Below, in pieces: positions 36,720 to 47,702 of a stretch of DNA of 64,000 bases. Position 1 is the stretch's first letter. Each line of letters starts with the position of its first letter. Source of the stretch: Physella acuta (Eukaryota; Mollusca; Gastropoda; Physidae); the NCBI RefSeq assembly GCF_028476545.1, contig NW_026731916.1, positions 499,001 through 563,000 of the forward strand, written 5' to 3'. Under the pieces are notes generated by a model, which was not told the origin of the DNA, ran no database searches, and saw only the letters and a list, made by a program, of their open reading frames with translations. A program made the position numbers and the translations under genes.

Positions 36720-36815
36720 ATTCTATTATAGTCGGCCGTTGGCCCCTAAAATGGCAGTTCCCGCCCCCCCCCCCCCCACATTGCAGGGTCAGGCGGCACT
36801 GTAGTTCCGCCCCTG
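36720..36815 (-). mobile_element. Terminus of a hAT-like element, also at 38,76x-38,855
   Basis: In complement it begins CAGGGGCGGAACTACAG then TGCCGCC, the same start as the piece at 42,768. It runs into a C/G run and TTTAGGGGCC. The other end and a target duplication were not found. Superfamily is a guess from the CAGGGG start. Confidence 0.4.
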
Positions 36816-37563
36816 GTCTAGAGGCGAGGAGGGCTAGGCCTGGTGGACATAAAAACAGGAAGTGTGTGATTATCTTGTGACGCAGTTAGGAAAACCCAGG
36901 ACAAACTTACTTCCCTTTGCCCAGTGTCCAGCGGCGCACAGTTTAACAGTCCACTTAATGAAGTCAAATTAACATCGGGCTTGGTTGTCAAATAGTCTAC
37001 AAAATGTCAAACTTTCAAACATTCTTATTGTCGTTACGTTTTCATCTGAGGCATTTATTTCAATTTATTGCAGATTTTCATTGCTATCAAATATATCCGA
37101 AGATTATTGTTTCACTCGTATTTTATATTTTGTCAGTTCATGTGTAGCCTACCTTTTATGTGTATAGACTTCTTCTAGTTTCATGAGATCAGAACGTCAA
37201 TCTTCCAAACCATTCAGTCCTCTCCTCAGTAACATCAGTCCATATTAAACTGTTTTATTCCCGCTTCTATACGCCTACAAACCAACTCCAAAAAAAAGCT
37301 TCTAAATAGAGCTGGAGTGACGCAGTTTTTCCTGCTATTTTAAGATACAGACGTGCAAAAGCTATTTAAATCTGTCAAGCTAATGTACATTAATGGCTGA
37401 ACAAAGAAATCCATGAAAGCAACATGAGGAAAGTTTAGTGTTTGTGAATGTGGTAATATATTTGACAGGCTGATAGGTGTTCAGTATAAAGAACAAATGT
37501 AAAAAAAAATATCGTACGATACGAAAGTTTAGCACGTAAGAGATACCAGACCAGCCTTATAAG

Positions 37564-37743
37564 CAGAGTTTCTTCCAGAGTTTTGTTCCCCCCCCCCCCC
37601 CCGAACGAAATGAAATTTATATAATTTATATAGAAAATATATACTTTTAAGTGTCCGTCCCCCCGAAGAAAGTCTACCGCCTCCCTGAAAATTTCAAGTG
37701 CCCCCCCCCCCCCCCCGGAGAAAAAAGTCTGGAAGAAACACTG
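37564..37743. mobile_element. hAT-type MITE in tandem unit 2
   Basis: Copy of the insertion at 35,529, with the same CTTATAAG duplication (37,556-37,563; 37,744-37,751). It differs mainly in C-run length, so it arrived before the recent 2.04-kb duplication. Confidence 0.92.
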
Positions 37744-38139
37744 CTTATAAGTTAAACAAATGTTATTTACATCGATAAAATGATAAGAGATGTGTCAATG
37801 AAGGTCATAGACAATGTTTCTGAAAGCTTTTTATTATATGACTACAATTCATGATTTTTTTTACACGCTTGAGACTACTGGGCACTTTTGCACTGACACC
37901 ATCTTACATCACACACTAGTGACGCAGCTCACTTCACACTCACTAGTTTGTTAAATGACTAGATGAAAATATTTTTGTTTTAGAAAACTTCCATTTGTAC
38001 AAATGATAAACGGGAAAATGGCATCCCCCTCCCCCCGTCAATCACCCCCCTGACACCCCCGTCATTACCCCCCCCCCCCCGAGTAATTACTCCCGTGTCA
38101 ATTACCCCTCGCCCAGTAGGACACTACTCCCCCCGGACA

Positions 38140-38538
38140 GGATTAGAGTTAGGGTTAGGGCTAGGTTTAGGGCTGTGTTTAGGGCTAGGGCTAGTGCTAG
38201 GGCTAGGGCTAGGGCTAGGGCTAGGGCTAGGGTTAGTGTTAGGGTTAGGGTTAGGGTTAGGGTTAGGGTTAGGGTTAGGGTTAGGGTTATGGTTATGGTT
38301 ATGGTTATGGTTATGGTTATGGTTAGGGTTAGGGTTAGGGTTAGGGATAGGGTTAGTGTTAGAGTTCGGGTTAGGGCTAGGGCTAGGGTTAGGGTTAGGG
38401 TTAGGGTTAGGGCTAGGGCTAGGGTTAGGGTTAGGGTTAGGGTTAGGGTTAGGGTTAGGGTTAGGGTTAGGGTTAGGGTTAGGGTTAGGGTTAGGGTTAG
38501 GGTTAGGGTTAGGGTTAGGGTTAGGGTTAGGGTTAGGC
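38140..38538 (+). repeat. Interstitial TTAGGG array in unit 2
   Basis: Same arrangement as the array at 36,101, but with two more GGGCTA units early on and two more TTATGG units. Array length has therefore changed since the duplication. Confidence 0.95.
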
Positions 38539-38879
38539 TTATACCAAAGTCTAGCGTTGGTTTTGGTTTTGTGTGGAGTTTTAGGCTGAGGTGGATGCTT
38601 AGGTTTTGCTATTTTTCTTAAGGTTGGGATTAAATTAGTATATAGTATAGAGTGGGTTAGTGTCTGTAGAATAAAGATAATCAAACCGCAGTTATTGTAA
38701 TCTTTTTTTTTTTAAAACAACCATCATATCAAAAATGCAAGAAAATTATTTTTTTACTATAAAAATTCTATTATAGTCGGCCGTTGGCCCCTAAAATGGC
38801 AGTTCCCGCCCCCCCCCCCCACATTGCAGGGTCAGTCGGCACTGTAGTTCCGCCCCTGGTCTAGAGGCGAGGAGGGCTA

Positions 38880-39960
38880 GGCCTGGTGGACATAAAAACA
38901 GGAAGTGTGTGATTATCTTGTGACGCAGTTAGGAAAACCCAGGACAAACTTACTTCCCTTTGCCCAGTGTCCAGCGGCGCACAGTTTAACAGTCCACTTA
39001 ATGAAGTCAAATTAACATCGGGCTTGGTTGTCAAATAGTCTACAAAATGTCAAACTTTCAAACATTCTTATTGTCGTTACGTTTTCATCTGAGGCATTTA
39101 TTTCAATTTATTGCAGATTTTCATTGCTATCAAATATATCCGAAGATTATTGTTTCACTCGTATTTTATATTTTGTCAGTTCATGTGTAGCCTACCTTTT
39201 ATGTGTATAGACTTCTTCTAGTTTCATGAGATCAGAACGTCAATCTTCTAAACCATTCAGTCCTGTCCTCAGTAACATCAGCTCATATTAAACTGCTGTA
39301 TTCTAGCTTCTATATGCCTAAAAACGAACTCAAAAAAATACTTCTTCTAAATAAAGCTGAAGTGATTAATTTTTTTCTGCTATTTTTAGATACTTGCGTG
39401 CAAAATCTATTTAAATGTTTCAAGCTTATGTATATTAATGGCTGTAAAAAGAAAACCATGAAATCAACATTAGAAAACTTAAGTGTTTGTGAATGTTGTA
39501 AGAGATTTGACAGACTGAATTAGTCTTCATTATAAAGAAATATTTAAAAAATAATATAGTGCGATACGTACGTTTAGCACGTAAGAGAGACCAGACACGC
39601 CTTATAAGTTAAACAATTGTTATTTACTTCGATAAGATGATAAGAGATATGTCAATGAAGGTCATAGAAAATGTTTTTGAGAGCTTTTCATTATAAACTG
39701 ATTTTACAATCTATGTTTTTTTTTACACCGCTGAGACTACAGGGTCCTTTTGCCCTGACAACATACAACATCACTTTACTCTGACTCGTTTGTTAAATGT
39801 AGACACAACGACTACAAGAAAATATTTTTGTTTGAGAAAACTGCCATTTGTACGAGTGATAAATATAGCTATTGGTATGTCAAACAAAGCATAATGCAAC
39901 TGTAACACTCTGTTGTTAAGACAACTAGCTGTTATTGTTAGTTCTTCTTTCTTCATAGCT
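38880..39960 (+). repeat. Tandem unit 3, truncated and older
   Basis: After about 39,205 it is clearly diverged from units 1 and 2 and lacks the hAT MITE. It stops resembling them at GATAAATATAGC (about 39,860), where units 1 and 2 go into the C-rich and TTAGGG segment. Confidence 0.82.
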
Positions 39961-40434
39961 AGACTATAAACTACATGTACATTTTACAACGTTATTTAGA
40001 ATAGTAAAATCTACAAAGAATACAGTACATTCAGTAATCAAACATCCACCGTTAGGTATAGCACATATACTTAGAGTGCGTTAATTTACAAGGTAAAATC
40101 ACAGGAATAATGCTGGATATATTTTAAGTTCTAACGGTCAACCTTCTCCTTGCGTTCATCTATACGGCCTATCGAACATTTATCCCGATTTATCCCGATA
40201 ATGAAGATCTACATTCACTCTCTTCAATCGGTGAGTGATGTCCAAATAAAAAGTGATTGATCGCTCGCGCATTTATTTCCGATGGCCAGGAATTCAACAA
40301 TTCACCAAATACTGTCAGTTAGAGTAACCTTAAAGTTAGAGAAATTAGTACACATTTAATCTATTTGTTAGCAAACAGAAGTGGTCAGCAAAATAAAAAA
40401 AAAGAAACATCAGTTTAAGCATGCAAGTATTCGG
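39961..40434. other. Spacer, nothing seen
   Basis: AT-rich, no recognisable gene or repeat. Confidence 0.5.
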
Positions 40435-40612
40435 GCTCATACCCTAAGTCTATCTAGTTTAATGGGTACTTGACTCACGTTATGTAAATTAAAGGGGATT
40501 AGGCATAGTGCAGACCACACTATCCCTTCATACGCAGTGGTGAATGAAATTCTACTTCATCTTTCCCATGGACTGTAAGGCTCAAACGTTTCTCCAGTTT
40601 ACTTTACTATAC
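40435..40612 (+). mobile_element. tRNA-derived SINE, 3' part
   Basis: Carries GGGTACTTGACTCACGTTA, GACCACACTATCCCTTCA and the ending TTTACTTTACT. Same family as 9,521, without its tRNA head. Confidence 0.7.
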
Positions 40613-40710
40613 TGCCACTAAGCTCAAAAGTTTCACAAAAGTTTACACTACTATACTGCCACTAAGCTCAAAAGTTTCACAAAAGTTTACATTACTATAC
40701 TGCCACTAAT
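40613..40710. repeat. Tandem repeat of about 45 bp, two to three copies
   Basis: ACTATACTGCCACTAAGCTC followed by AAAAGTTTCACAAAAGTTTA, directly continuing the SINE tail. Confidence 0.9.
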
Positions 40711-40739
40711 CTGCTCATTCATTTTGAAAACAAGGCTGG

Positions 40740-40970
40740 TATATTTTTATCAATAATTAAAGTTCCATTTCAAATCCGACGGTCTTCGGGGCAATTGAAG
40801 TTGAGTTCACTTGTTACTGTGACCTCGGCATTTGAAGGTATAGTGTTGTCAGCACTATGCCCAGCCGCCTTTACTCACCCTAACGTGAGTTAGGTACCCA
40901 TCAGAGCTAGGTGGACTCAAGGACGGTCTACTGACTTAAACCCGGATTCGCCTTGAGACTTTTTTCTATT
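40740..40970 (-). mobile_element. tRNA-derived SINE, nearly full length
   Basis: Minus-strand copy of the 9,521 family: GTAAAGGCGGCTGGGCATAG, CTAACTCACGTTAGGGTGAG, and tail-side GGTTTGAAAT-like sequence at the left. The head is cut at about 40,970. With the plus copy at 40,435 it forms a head-out inverted pair. Confidence 0.75.
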
Positions 40971-41232
40971 ATATTCGGGATTTTTATTTTATTGCAATCA
41001 CGCAGAGATTACTCACCACATGATGTGGCGTACGTGACGTGTAAAAACGTTTAACTTAACAACCCGGATGTTTGAACTATTTTTAGAAGCTATTCTTTTC
41101 GATGTTAAGTAGAGCTGGCCTGTTGACATTAAATGAGACCACGAATGTTAAAACAAAGGAACGGATAATGTACTTTCTTACAAATACATTCATGTATACG
41201 TTTTCTTAATATTAATATAACACAAGGAAGTA

Positions 41233-41394
41233 AGTCTACCGCCCCCCTCCCCAAACGAAATAAAATTTATATAAAAAATATATACTTTTAACAGTGTCCG
41301 CCCCAGAAGAAAGTCTACCGCCTACCCCCTTAAATTTAAAGTGTTCCTCCCCCCCCCTCCCCACCCCGGAGAGAAAAGTCTGAAAGAAAAACTG
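41233..41394. mobile_element. Worn hAT-type MITE copy, C-rich family
   Basis: Shares ACGAAATAAAATTTATATAA, AGAAGAAAGTCTACCGCC and the right end GTCTGAAAGAAA..CTG with the element at 35,529. The left terminus is missing; no duplication found. Confidence 0.65.
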
Positions 41395-42767
41395 CTCAAG
41401 ATAAACACATAACTACATTGTTAATTGGTACAAAATAAATGTAAATTTTGAAACGCCTAACCCTCCCAGTTATATTTTATCAGCAAGAAAGTGCAGGGAA
41501 ACACACTTAACATAAACGTCAGTTATCCAGATTTGGCATATTTTTGTGAATTCCCAAAAGTATTAAATAATTTCTCATTGAGTTACTAACATTTTCGTTC
41601 TACTCTATTTTCTTCTCCGAATTTTCAACTTCCTGTTTTTAGTATTCCCTTAAACTTATTTATAGACACAACTAACAATTTTAGACCGGTCTGATTGATA
41701 TGTTTTTTTCACTAACAAATGCGTGTATTATTTTATCAAAATATAAGTCCAAAAATTATAATTTAAATGTAACAAAATCTTTGAGTGCATTCTTTGTATA
41801 AGACATTACAGATGTCAACATGACAAGATATAGAAGATTTAATTCTATGATAAAGCTGATACTCGATTCACTAAAATAAGAAAAGAAAATTTTAATTTAA
41901 TGTTCGTTTAATTTTCTCCTGTCATAAAGTTTTCAGAGTGCCTTACGTTAATTGTACATTGTGTTTTGTATACTGAATGGTTTTATTGACTTTCATATGA
42001 CGTGTTGTTAGGTTTTGTGAATGTGGTAAGAGATTTGACAGACTGAATTAGTGTACAGTATAAAGAAATATTTAAAAAAAATATAGTAGGGGCCTACGTT
42101 AGGTTAATGCATGGGGGGGGGGGGGAGGGTCAAGACGATTGGTGCGGGCTGGGTCTCGTGCTGAGAAGTCACTTGGACCTGGCCAGGAGTTTTATGAAGA
42201 TGGGTTCAGTGAACGTTGGTTGTTTGCTTTAGTATCATTGCTGATTGTTACATAATACTTTTATCTACAATTTGTTATTAAATATAGTAATCTTTAAATT
42301 AGTATTTTACCTTTATTTCCTATCTAATTAACCATGGAAAGTATTCATTTAATTGGTGTTGCAAGTTTCCGCATGATGCACTAATCAAATTGTAGTTATA
42401 AGACAACCATCCAACCAACCATCTCACTTATTGTTAGCAAACTGACAAATATTACAAAATAAGAAAAAAAATGTCTAATACAAAATTAGACACAATTCAT
42501 AGAGGGTCAAATTCAAACGGAATGACCGATTCAGCTTAAATTATCGTAATATCACAGACTTATGTAGTATTTATGATTAATAAAAAGTAAAGTTAGTAGA
42601 CTAGTTTAAGTCGAGAATTAAAAGTTAGTTTATCAGCTGGAGAAGATGGGTCGGCTCTTATATGATTCACATACAGAATACAACATACAAATACAAGCTA
42701 TGTGTTGATGTGGACAAGGTAACCGTTGAAGTGTCGATGCATCATTTTACTAATAATGCCTGTTTAG
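41395..42767. other. Unannotated spacer
   Basis: Contains a short stretch like tandem unit 3 (GTGAATGTGGTAAGAGATTTGACAGACTG, about 42,018; only part quoted elsewhere) and a G run at about 42,111-42,125. No gene recognised. Confidence 0.45.
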
Positions 42768-42833
42768 CAGGGGCGGAACTACAGTGCCGCCAGTCCCCGC
42801 AATGCGGGGGGGGAGGGCACGCCATTTAGGGGC

Positions 42834-42913
<80 letters not shown>

Positions 42914-42930
42914 TATATATATATATAGTA
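42768..42930 (+). mobile_element. hAT-like element start running into a TA microsatellite
   Basis: Begins CAGGGGCGGAACTACAG then TGCCGCC, has a G run and CATTTAGGGGCCC, and passes at 42,835 into a TA run of about 95 bp. It matches the complement of 36,720-36,815. The right end is absent. Confidence 0.45.
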
Positions 42931-43193
42931 GCCGAAGTTTGTAACTTTGCAGTAAAGATTCATCACCAAAATGTATAATATTTTACATGTACTGTCTTGA
43001 CATTTTGAAATCTAATTTCATATACCGTATGTTAAAAGCTATTTGGTTGTGGTTCAACCCATTGTCTGTATTTTCTGTTTTGCTTTCTGTTAGATTAAAT
43101 GAAACTGATAAGTTTATAAATGCAATTGTTTATATTAACTAAGTTTCGTTAGTTTAATTTCTATTTAATTTGTATCATTTCAATCACATACAG

Positions 43194-43623
43194 AAAATCA
43201 CGAAATGGAGATCTGTATAGAAGGAGAAACAGATTTTGAGAAGAATTTTATCAACTGCAAGAAAAACCTAGGTTATCTTGACCTGATACCTTTGAAAGAT
43301 TTCACCGCAGATCACCTGCCACCCAACTACCAACACAAGGACATGGTGGATCTGATCACGTGTTTAGCAGCCCTAACCGTCAAGGTCGAGGTCAGCTACA
43401 CCAGCACAGAACGACCGGATTTTTTCGCCCTTTGGCTGTAAATATCCGGGTTTCGGCTCAAGAGGGAAGTCCTTGACGAGAACAGGAACAGCGTCCACTT
43501 GTCCGGGTAGTAGAGGGGCGTATGTGTACAAGCTGGGGTGTATGGGGGTGTACTCACACGCACAGTGGGTCGCGTGCCAGTGTTAACTACAGTGGGGAGT
43601 TATGGGACAATGTGAACAGCTGA
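43194..43623 (+). pseudogene. Truncated paralogue of the chymotrypsin-fold peptidase
   Basis: Begins behind an acceptor CACATACAG at the same exon border as exon 2 of the gene at 24,759. It reads NHEMEICIEG, INCKKNLGYLDLIPLKDF, CLAALTVKVE and STERPDFF, then stops at 43,441. The C-terminal end follows in other frames: CPGSRGAYVYKLG, where Arg replaces the catalytic Ser, and HTHSGSRASVNYSGELW with stop at 43,621. The middle of the domain, including His and Asp motifs, is deleted. It cannot be an active peptidase. No exon 1 recognised upstream. Confidence 0.85.
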
Positions 43624-44012
43624 TACTTATAGAGAACATGTAGAACATACAATTATACCAGCATTAATGTGGCGAGTTATGGGACTCTGTGAATAGCAGA
43701 TACACATATAGAATACACAACTGTACATACGTTAAAGTGGGGAGCTATGAGACTCTGTGAACAATTGATACACATAAGAAAAATACAACGGTACATACAT
43801 TACAGCAAGGAGTTATGAGAACACATATAGAACCCACATTTTGAACACACATCGGTACATACATTACAGTGGGGAGTTATGGGACTCTGTAAATAGTAGA
43901 TACACATATAGAGCATACAGCTGTATATACACTAAAGAAGGGACTTATGGAATAATGTAAACAGTAGATACACATATATAACACACAACTGTACATACAT
44001 TAAATGGTGGTG
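43590..44012 (+). repeat. Tandem repeat of about 70 bp grown from the pseudogene end
   Basis: Six diverged units, each with GTGGGGAGTTATGGGACTCT, AGATACACATATAGAA and TGTACATACATTA. The first unit is the terminal codons and stop of the peptidase pseudogene (AACTACAGTGGGGAGTTATG), so the array was seeded by its 3' end. Confidence 0.85.
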
Positions 44013-44159
44013 TTTTGGGACTCGTCGTCCCGTTTGTCCTAGTCTTCGTACGACTATGTGAGAGCGGGTGAAAGCTTGTACCATTACCTCTTTCCACTAC
44101 TAATAGTCTCTACATCCGTTTTGTGTACGTAGATTCAGTGCAGCAAGTTAGCTGGCCAA

Positions 44160-44411
44160 TGTTTTCTGTTTTTTACTTTCTCGTGTATACGAAGTATAGT
44201 GGAGGTATTGTAATCGTGCAAAAAAGTCGAGATTTTTGCAAATCTCGACGTTTTACACCTCACTGATACGGAAAAACATAATTTTGCAATCTATGTCGGT
44301 TTCTGTTACGCTTTCGTTAACTTGCTGTGATGCTGCAGTAGCTTGATGTGCTTCAGTTTGGCCATCTACTCCAAAGGCATCTTCTACCTCTCTATGCCTT
44401 GCTTCTCTAAG
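44160..44411 (-). mobile_element. 3' part of an older retroelement fossil
   Basis: On the minus strand this holds the tail GGTGTAAAACGTCGAGATTT..ATACTTCGTATACACGAG..AAAGTAAAAAA, shared with the SINE at 60,935. A short coding remnant precedes it. It is continuous with 47,703-48,490 if the LTR element is set aside. Broken. Confidence 0.55.
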
Positions 44412-44806
44412 TGTTGGGTTCTTGACTCTAGGGGTTTATATATAACAACAGACAAATACGACGTATACAACAATAACACTAACACTCTATAATAACAATA
44501 ATAATAATATATTAAATAATATATACAGTACTAAAATAATAAAAGGATCAAAAGGGGTCTACAACATAAATACAATACTCAACACCACGTTCCACGTTCC
44601 ACGTCCACAGCCACACTACCACTAACTGATTCACACACTAGCACACGCTCTGACACCCGTCACCTGACACACCTCACGTGAACACCTCTCGCTCCATGTA
44701 AACACACTCAACCAAGGGATACAACTATACACCAAAGGGAGGGTACCTGTCGTTCCAGCACACAACACACACACACACAAGCAGGGGACATGTAAGGGAA
44801 GTAACA
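44412..44806 (-). repeat. 3' LTR of the LTR element
   Basis: Plus-strand ends TGTTGGGTTC and GGAAGTAACA (TG..CA). Contains GTTCCACGTTCCACGTCC and a CA run. Confidence 0.92.
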
Positions 44807-44937
44807 TCCCTCCCCTCCACCTTCAGATCTCTTTTCTTTAAAGAGATCAAACATCTCTTGTTCCATTAGCCACTGTTGGTGCCCGAGCTCGACTATGTAT
44901 TCTTTAGTCCTTAGGAAGCCTCGATTTGACCGGTGGG

Positions 44938-45318
44938 GACAGCGTGTGGCTTGTATCCAGCCTGGACAGTTTGGTCCAGAGTGTGGCTTGTATCCAGCCT
45001 GAACAGTTTGGTCCAGAGTGTGGCTTGTATCCAGCCTGGACAGTTCGATCCAGAGTGTGGCTTGTATCCAGCCTGGACAGTTCGGTCCAGAGTGTGGCTT
45101 GTATCCAGCCTGAACAGTTTGGTCCAGAGTGTGGCTTGTATCCAGCCTGAACAGTTTGGTCCAGAGTGTGGCTTGTATCCAGCCTGGACAGTTCGGTCCA
45201 GAGTGTGGCTTGTATCCAGCCTGGACAGTTCGATCCAGAGTGTGGCTTGTATCCAGCCTGAACAATTCGGTCCTGAGTGTGGCTTGTATCCAGCCTGAAC
45301 AATTCGGTCCTGAGAGTG
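44938..45318. repeat. 37-bp minisatellite inside the LTR element
   Basis: About ten units on GTGTGGCTTGTATCCAGCCT followed by GGACAGTTTGGTCCAGA. Because 37 is not a multiple of three, a long repeat peptide appears in all three frames of one strand; none is a real gene. Confidence 0.95.
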
Positions 45319-45519
45319 GACTATGGTTTTTCTCCGGCCGGGCACCAAGCTCGTGGTCTGACTATCTCAACCTATAAAGATACATGTGAGAAGCCACAAT
45401 AAAAAAAATTAATCAGCATAATCATTCTATACTGCATCAGTAATACCTTTCTCAAACATTTCTCAATATAATCATATCATAATGCCTCAATAGTAAATTC
45501 TTAACATATTCATACTATA

Positions 45520-45700
45520 CTCCAACAATAACATTTCTCAATATCATATACACTAGTCGTTGTAAACACTCGTGATAGAATGTCTGCTACAAAGTTCTCA
45601 GTTCCCTTGATGTGTTTCACAGTACAGGCTATTTCCTGTAGTGTAAGGGCCCATCGGCAGATGCGTACGTCGCCATAGATGGTCATCTTTTCTTAAAGGC
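45520..45700 (-). pseudogene. pol remnant (RNase H end) of the LTR element
   Basis: The minus strand shows RWALTLQEIACTVKHIKG and NFVADILSR, the usual close of the gypsy-type RNase H domain. Fossil part of the element above. Confidence 0.75.
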
Positions 45701-45779
45701 GATCAAACTGAGTTCCTATCTCGATAGCCGTTTTAACTACAGTAATCATCTCCAGCCCGTAATAATCTTACACAGCTTC

Positions 45780-45782
<3 letters not shown>

Positions 45783-45835
<53 letters not shown>
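45783..45835. repeat. Poly(A) run
   Basis: Uninterrupted A tract of just over 50 bases inside the LTR element, possibly marking a small retroposed insertion, but no head was recognised. Confidence 0.95.
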
Positions 45836-45837
<2 letters not shown>

Positions 45838-45919
45838 AACATTGATTGAATAAATTATCTTAACAAAAAACTTACCAAGGACACTACCGTTGTAAGGATA
45901 CGCCTCCAAATTTCGGGTT

Positions 45920-47283
45920 TTACCTCACTCCCATATGCGAGTCTTTAAGCAGGGAAAAATATCCTAACATATCACGCTGAGCTGTGGGACACACCCGTGA
46001 TATGTGACCAACACCACCGCAGCAATAACACTTGAGATCATCTAACCGTTGATGTACATTTTCAGTAAGCCAGTTGCTCGCTCTACTGGTCCCGTTGGGA
46101 CAGTTTCGTTGTATGTGGCCTGGCTTTCTACAGTTATAACAGGCGCCTGTATCTATATCCATACTGCACTCTTTGGCAATGTGACCTTGTTCATTGCATT
46201 TGTAGCACCGATAAGGTCTTTTGTTGTTTCCATACTCCACAACAGCTCTTTTATCTGACCTATTTCTCCAAGGAAAACCGTTACTACTATCGCTATGACA
46301 ATCCCTGGCATAGTGTCCATGACGTCCACATGTGAAACATTTACTGCTCAGGCTGACCTTCCTAACACCATGCATAGGCTGTACACCCGCTAGTTATGCC
46401 TACCGTTTACCTGTTTCGTTCCTGTCCCGTCTAGAGGTATGACAGACTCCCGATATATGATTAACTCCCCCGCATGAGTAGCACTCAATTTCTTCCGTGG
46501 AAGGGCAAGTGTGGCGTCCTGGAGATTGCGGTGTCTTGTTTTGCCAGGGTATCCTCTCTGCTGTAGAACTTGCAGCGACGTACGGAGGGGTTTGGTTTAC
46601 TGGCCTCGTCACTCTAGCGTTTTGAGTGCTCTTATAGTTGTCAATAACTTTAAGATTATCTTCCACACTTACCTTAGCAGCACCATTCAGCCTCTCCAAC
46701 AGATCACACGTGACAACCGATTTGATACGATTAACTATCAGGAGGTTCACCAAGTCCTCAAACGTTTCTTTTGTCTCCGACTGCCGGACCCACGTTCTCA
46801 AAGCGGCTTCTGCGTTGACTGCGAAGCTTCTCATGTCGTCGTGTGTTGGTACCAGCTGGTGGAATCTGACCCTATACTTTTACTCATTGAAGCCTGCATG
46901 CGTCAATAACTTTACCTTTACTGACTCGAAGTCATGATGCAAGTTCAGTCCCGTCTCAATGAGGAAAGTCTTCAGTTGTCCACTCATCTTGTCCGTCAGA
47001 AGGAGCGACCAGTCCTTGGGGTCAATACCTTGTCTTTTGGCTTGACTTTCAAAGTGTCTCAGGTACGCACCCAGGTCCTCGTCTACCGTCATTGCCGCCA
47101 CGTCCCTCAAGCGGGGTACAGGGTTACATACCTTTGCCACGACATCGGCCTTCGCATCTTCTACCCTCCTCAACTCTTCCTTTACCCACTCCGCCAAACT
47201 GTCATCAGTCAGCCCGATTAGCTTCCCCTCCTCCTTCAAGTCACTTATTAACTGTCTTCTGGAACTCCTGGTAGTCACCATGC
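45920..47283 (-). pseudogene. gag-like region of the LTR element
   Basis: Starts with MVTTRSSRRQLISDL next to the primer-binding site. It has a capsid-like helical part and a C-terminal nucleocapsid part with several CCHC zinc knuckles (such as CYKCNEQGHIAKEC and CYNCRKPGHIQRNC). Spread over more than one frame; broken. Metaviridae-type gag is inferred from the knuckles plus the RNase H remnant. Confidence 0.82.
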
Positions 47284-47303
47284 TAAACGGACGAGCCCCC
47301 AAA

Positions 47304-47702
47304 TGTTGGGTTCTAGAATCTAGGGGTTTATATATAACAACAGACAAAAACGACGTATACAACAATAACACTAACACTCTATAATAACAATAATAATAAT
47401 ATATTTAATAATATATACAGTACTAAAATAATAAAAGGATCAAAAGGGGTCTACAACATAAATACAATACTCAACACCACGTTCCACGTTCCACGTCCAC
47501 AGCCACACTACCATTAACTGATTCACACACTAGCACACGCTCTGACACCCGTCACCTGACACACCTCACGTGAACACCTCTCGCTCCATGTAAACACACT
47601 CAACCAAGGGATACAACTATACACCAAAGGGAGGGTACCTGTCGTTCCAACACAACACACACACACACACACACAAGCAGGGGACATGTAAGGGAAGTAA
47701 CA
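47304..47702 (-). repeat. 5' LTR of the LTR element
   Basis: Near-identical partner of 44,412-44,806, with a longer CA run. Confidence 0.92.

Larger units (their letters stand above)
34800..36837 (+). repeat. Tandem unit 1 (about 2.04 kb)
   Basis: Opens with GACGTAAAAACAGGATGTG and CAGTGTCCAGCGGCGCAC. The first 325 bases are diverged from units 2 and 3. From GTGTATAGACTTCTTCTAG (35,125) onward it is almost identical to unit 2. It contains a hAT MITE, C-runs and a TTAGGG array. Small open frames around ATGTCAAACTTTCAAAC recur in each unit but look like chance frames. No gene called. Confidence 0.85.
36838..38879 (+). repeat. Tandem unit 2, hybrid
   Basis: Its first 320 bases (to about 37,160) match unit 3, and the rest matches unit 1 almost base for base. 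This is the pattern left by unequal crossing over within an older tandem pair. Spacing of the GTGTATAGACTTC marker is 2,035 then 2,043 bases. Confidence 0.88.
44412..47702 (-). mobile_element. LTR retrotransposon fossil, Ty3/gypsy-like (3.29 kb)
   Basis: Two LTRs (44,412-44,806 and 47,304-47,702) and a perfect 5-bp target duplication CTAAG (44,407-44,411; 47,703-47,707). Read on the minus strand: 5' LTR, primer-binding site TGGGGGCTCGTCCG complementary to tRNA-Pro, gag-like region with CCHC zinc knuckles, a remnant of the RNase H end of pol, a 37-bp minisatellite, a purine tract GGTGGAGGGGAGGGA, then the 3' LTR. Most of pol is absent. The LTRs differ by only about half a dozen substitutions plus CA-run length, so the insertion is fairly recent. 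Broken; it sits inside an older gag-like retroelement. Confidence 0.9.

Noticed and set aside
44904-45377. Repeat protein with LDTSHTLDRTVQAGYKPHS units
   Set aside because: 37-bp minisatellite read in three frames, inside an LTR fossil.
46049-46937. Plus-strand ORFs opposite the gag region
   Set aside because: Antisense to the zinc-knuckle gag fossil; no family.
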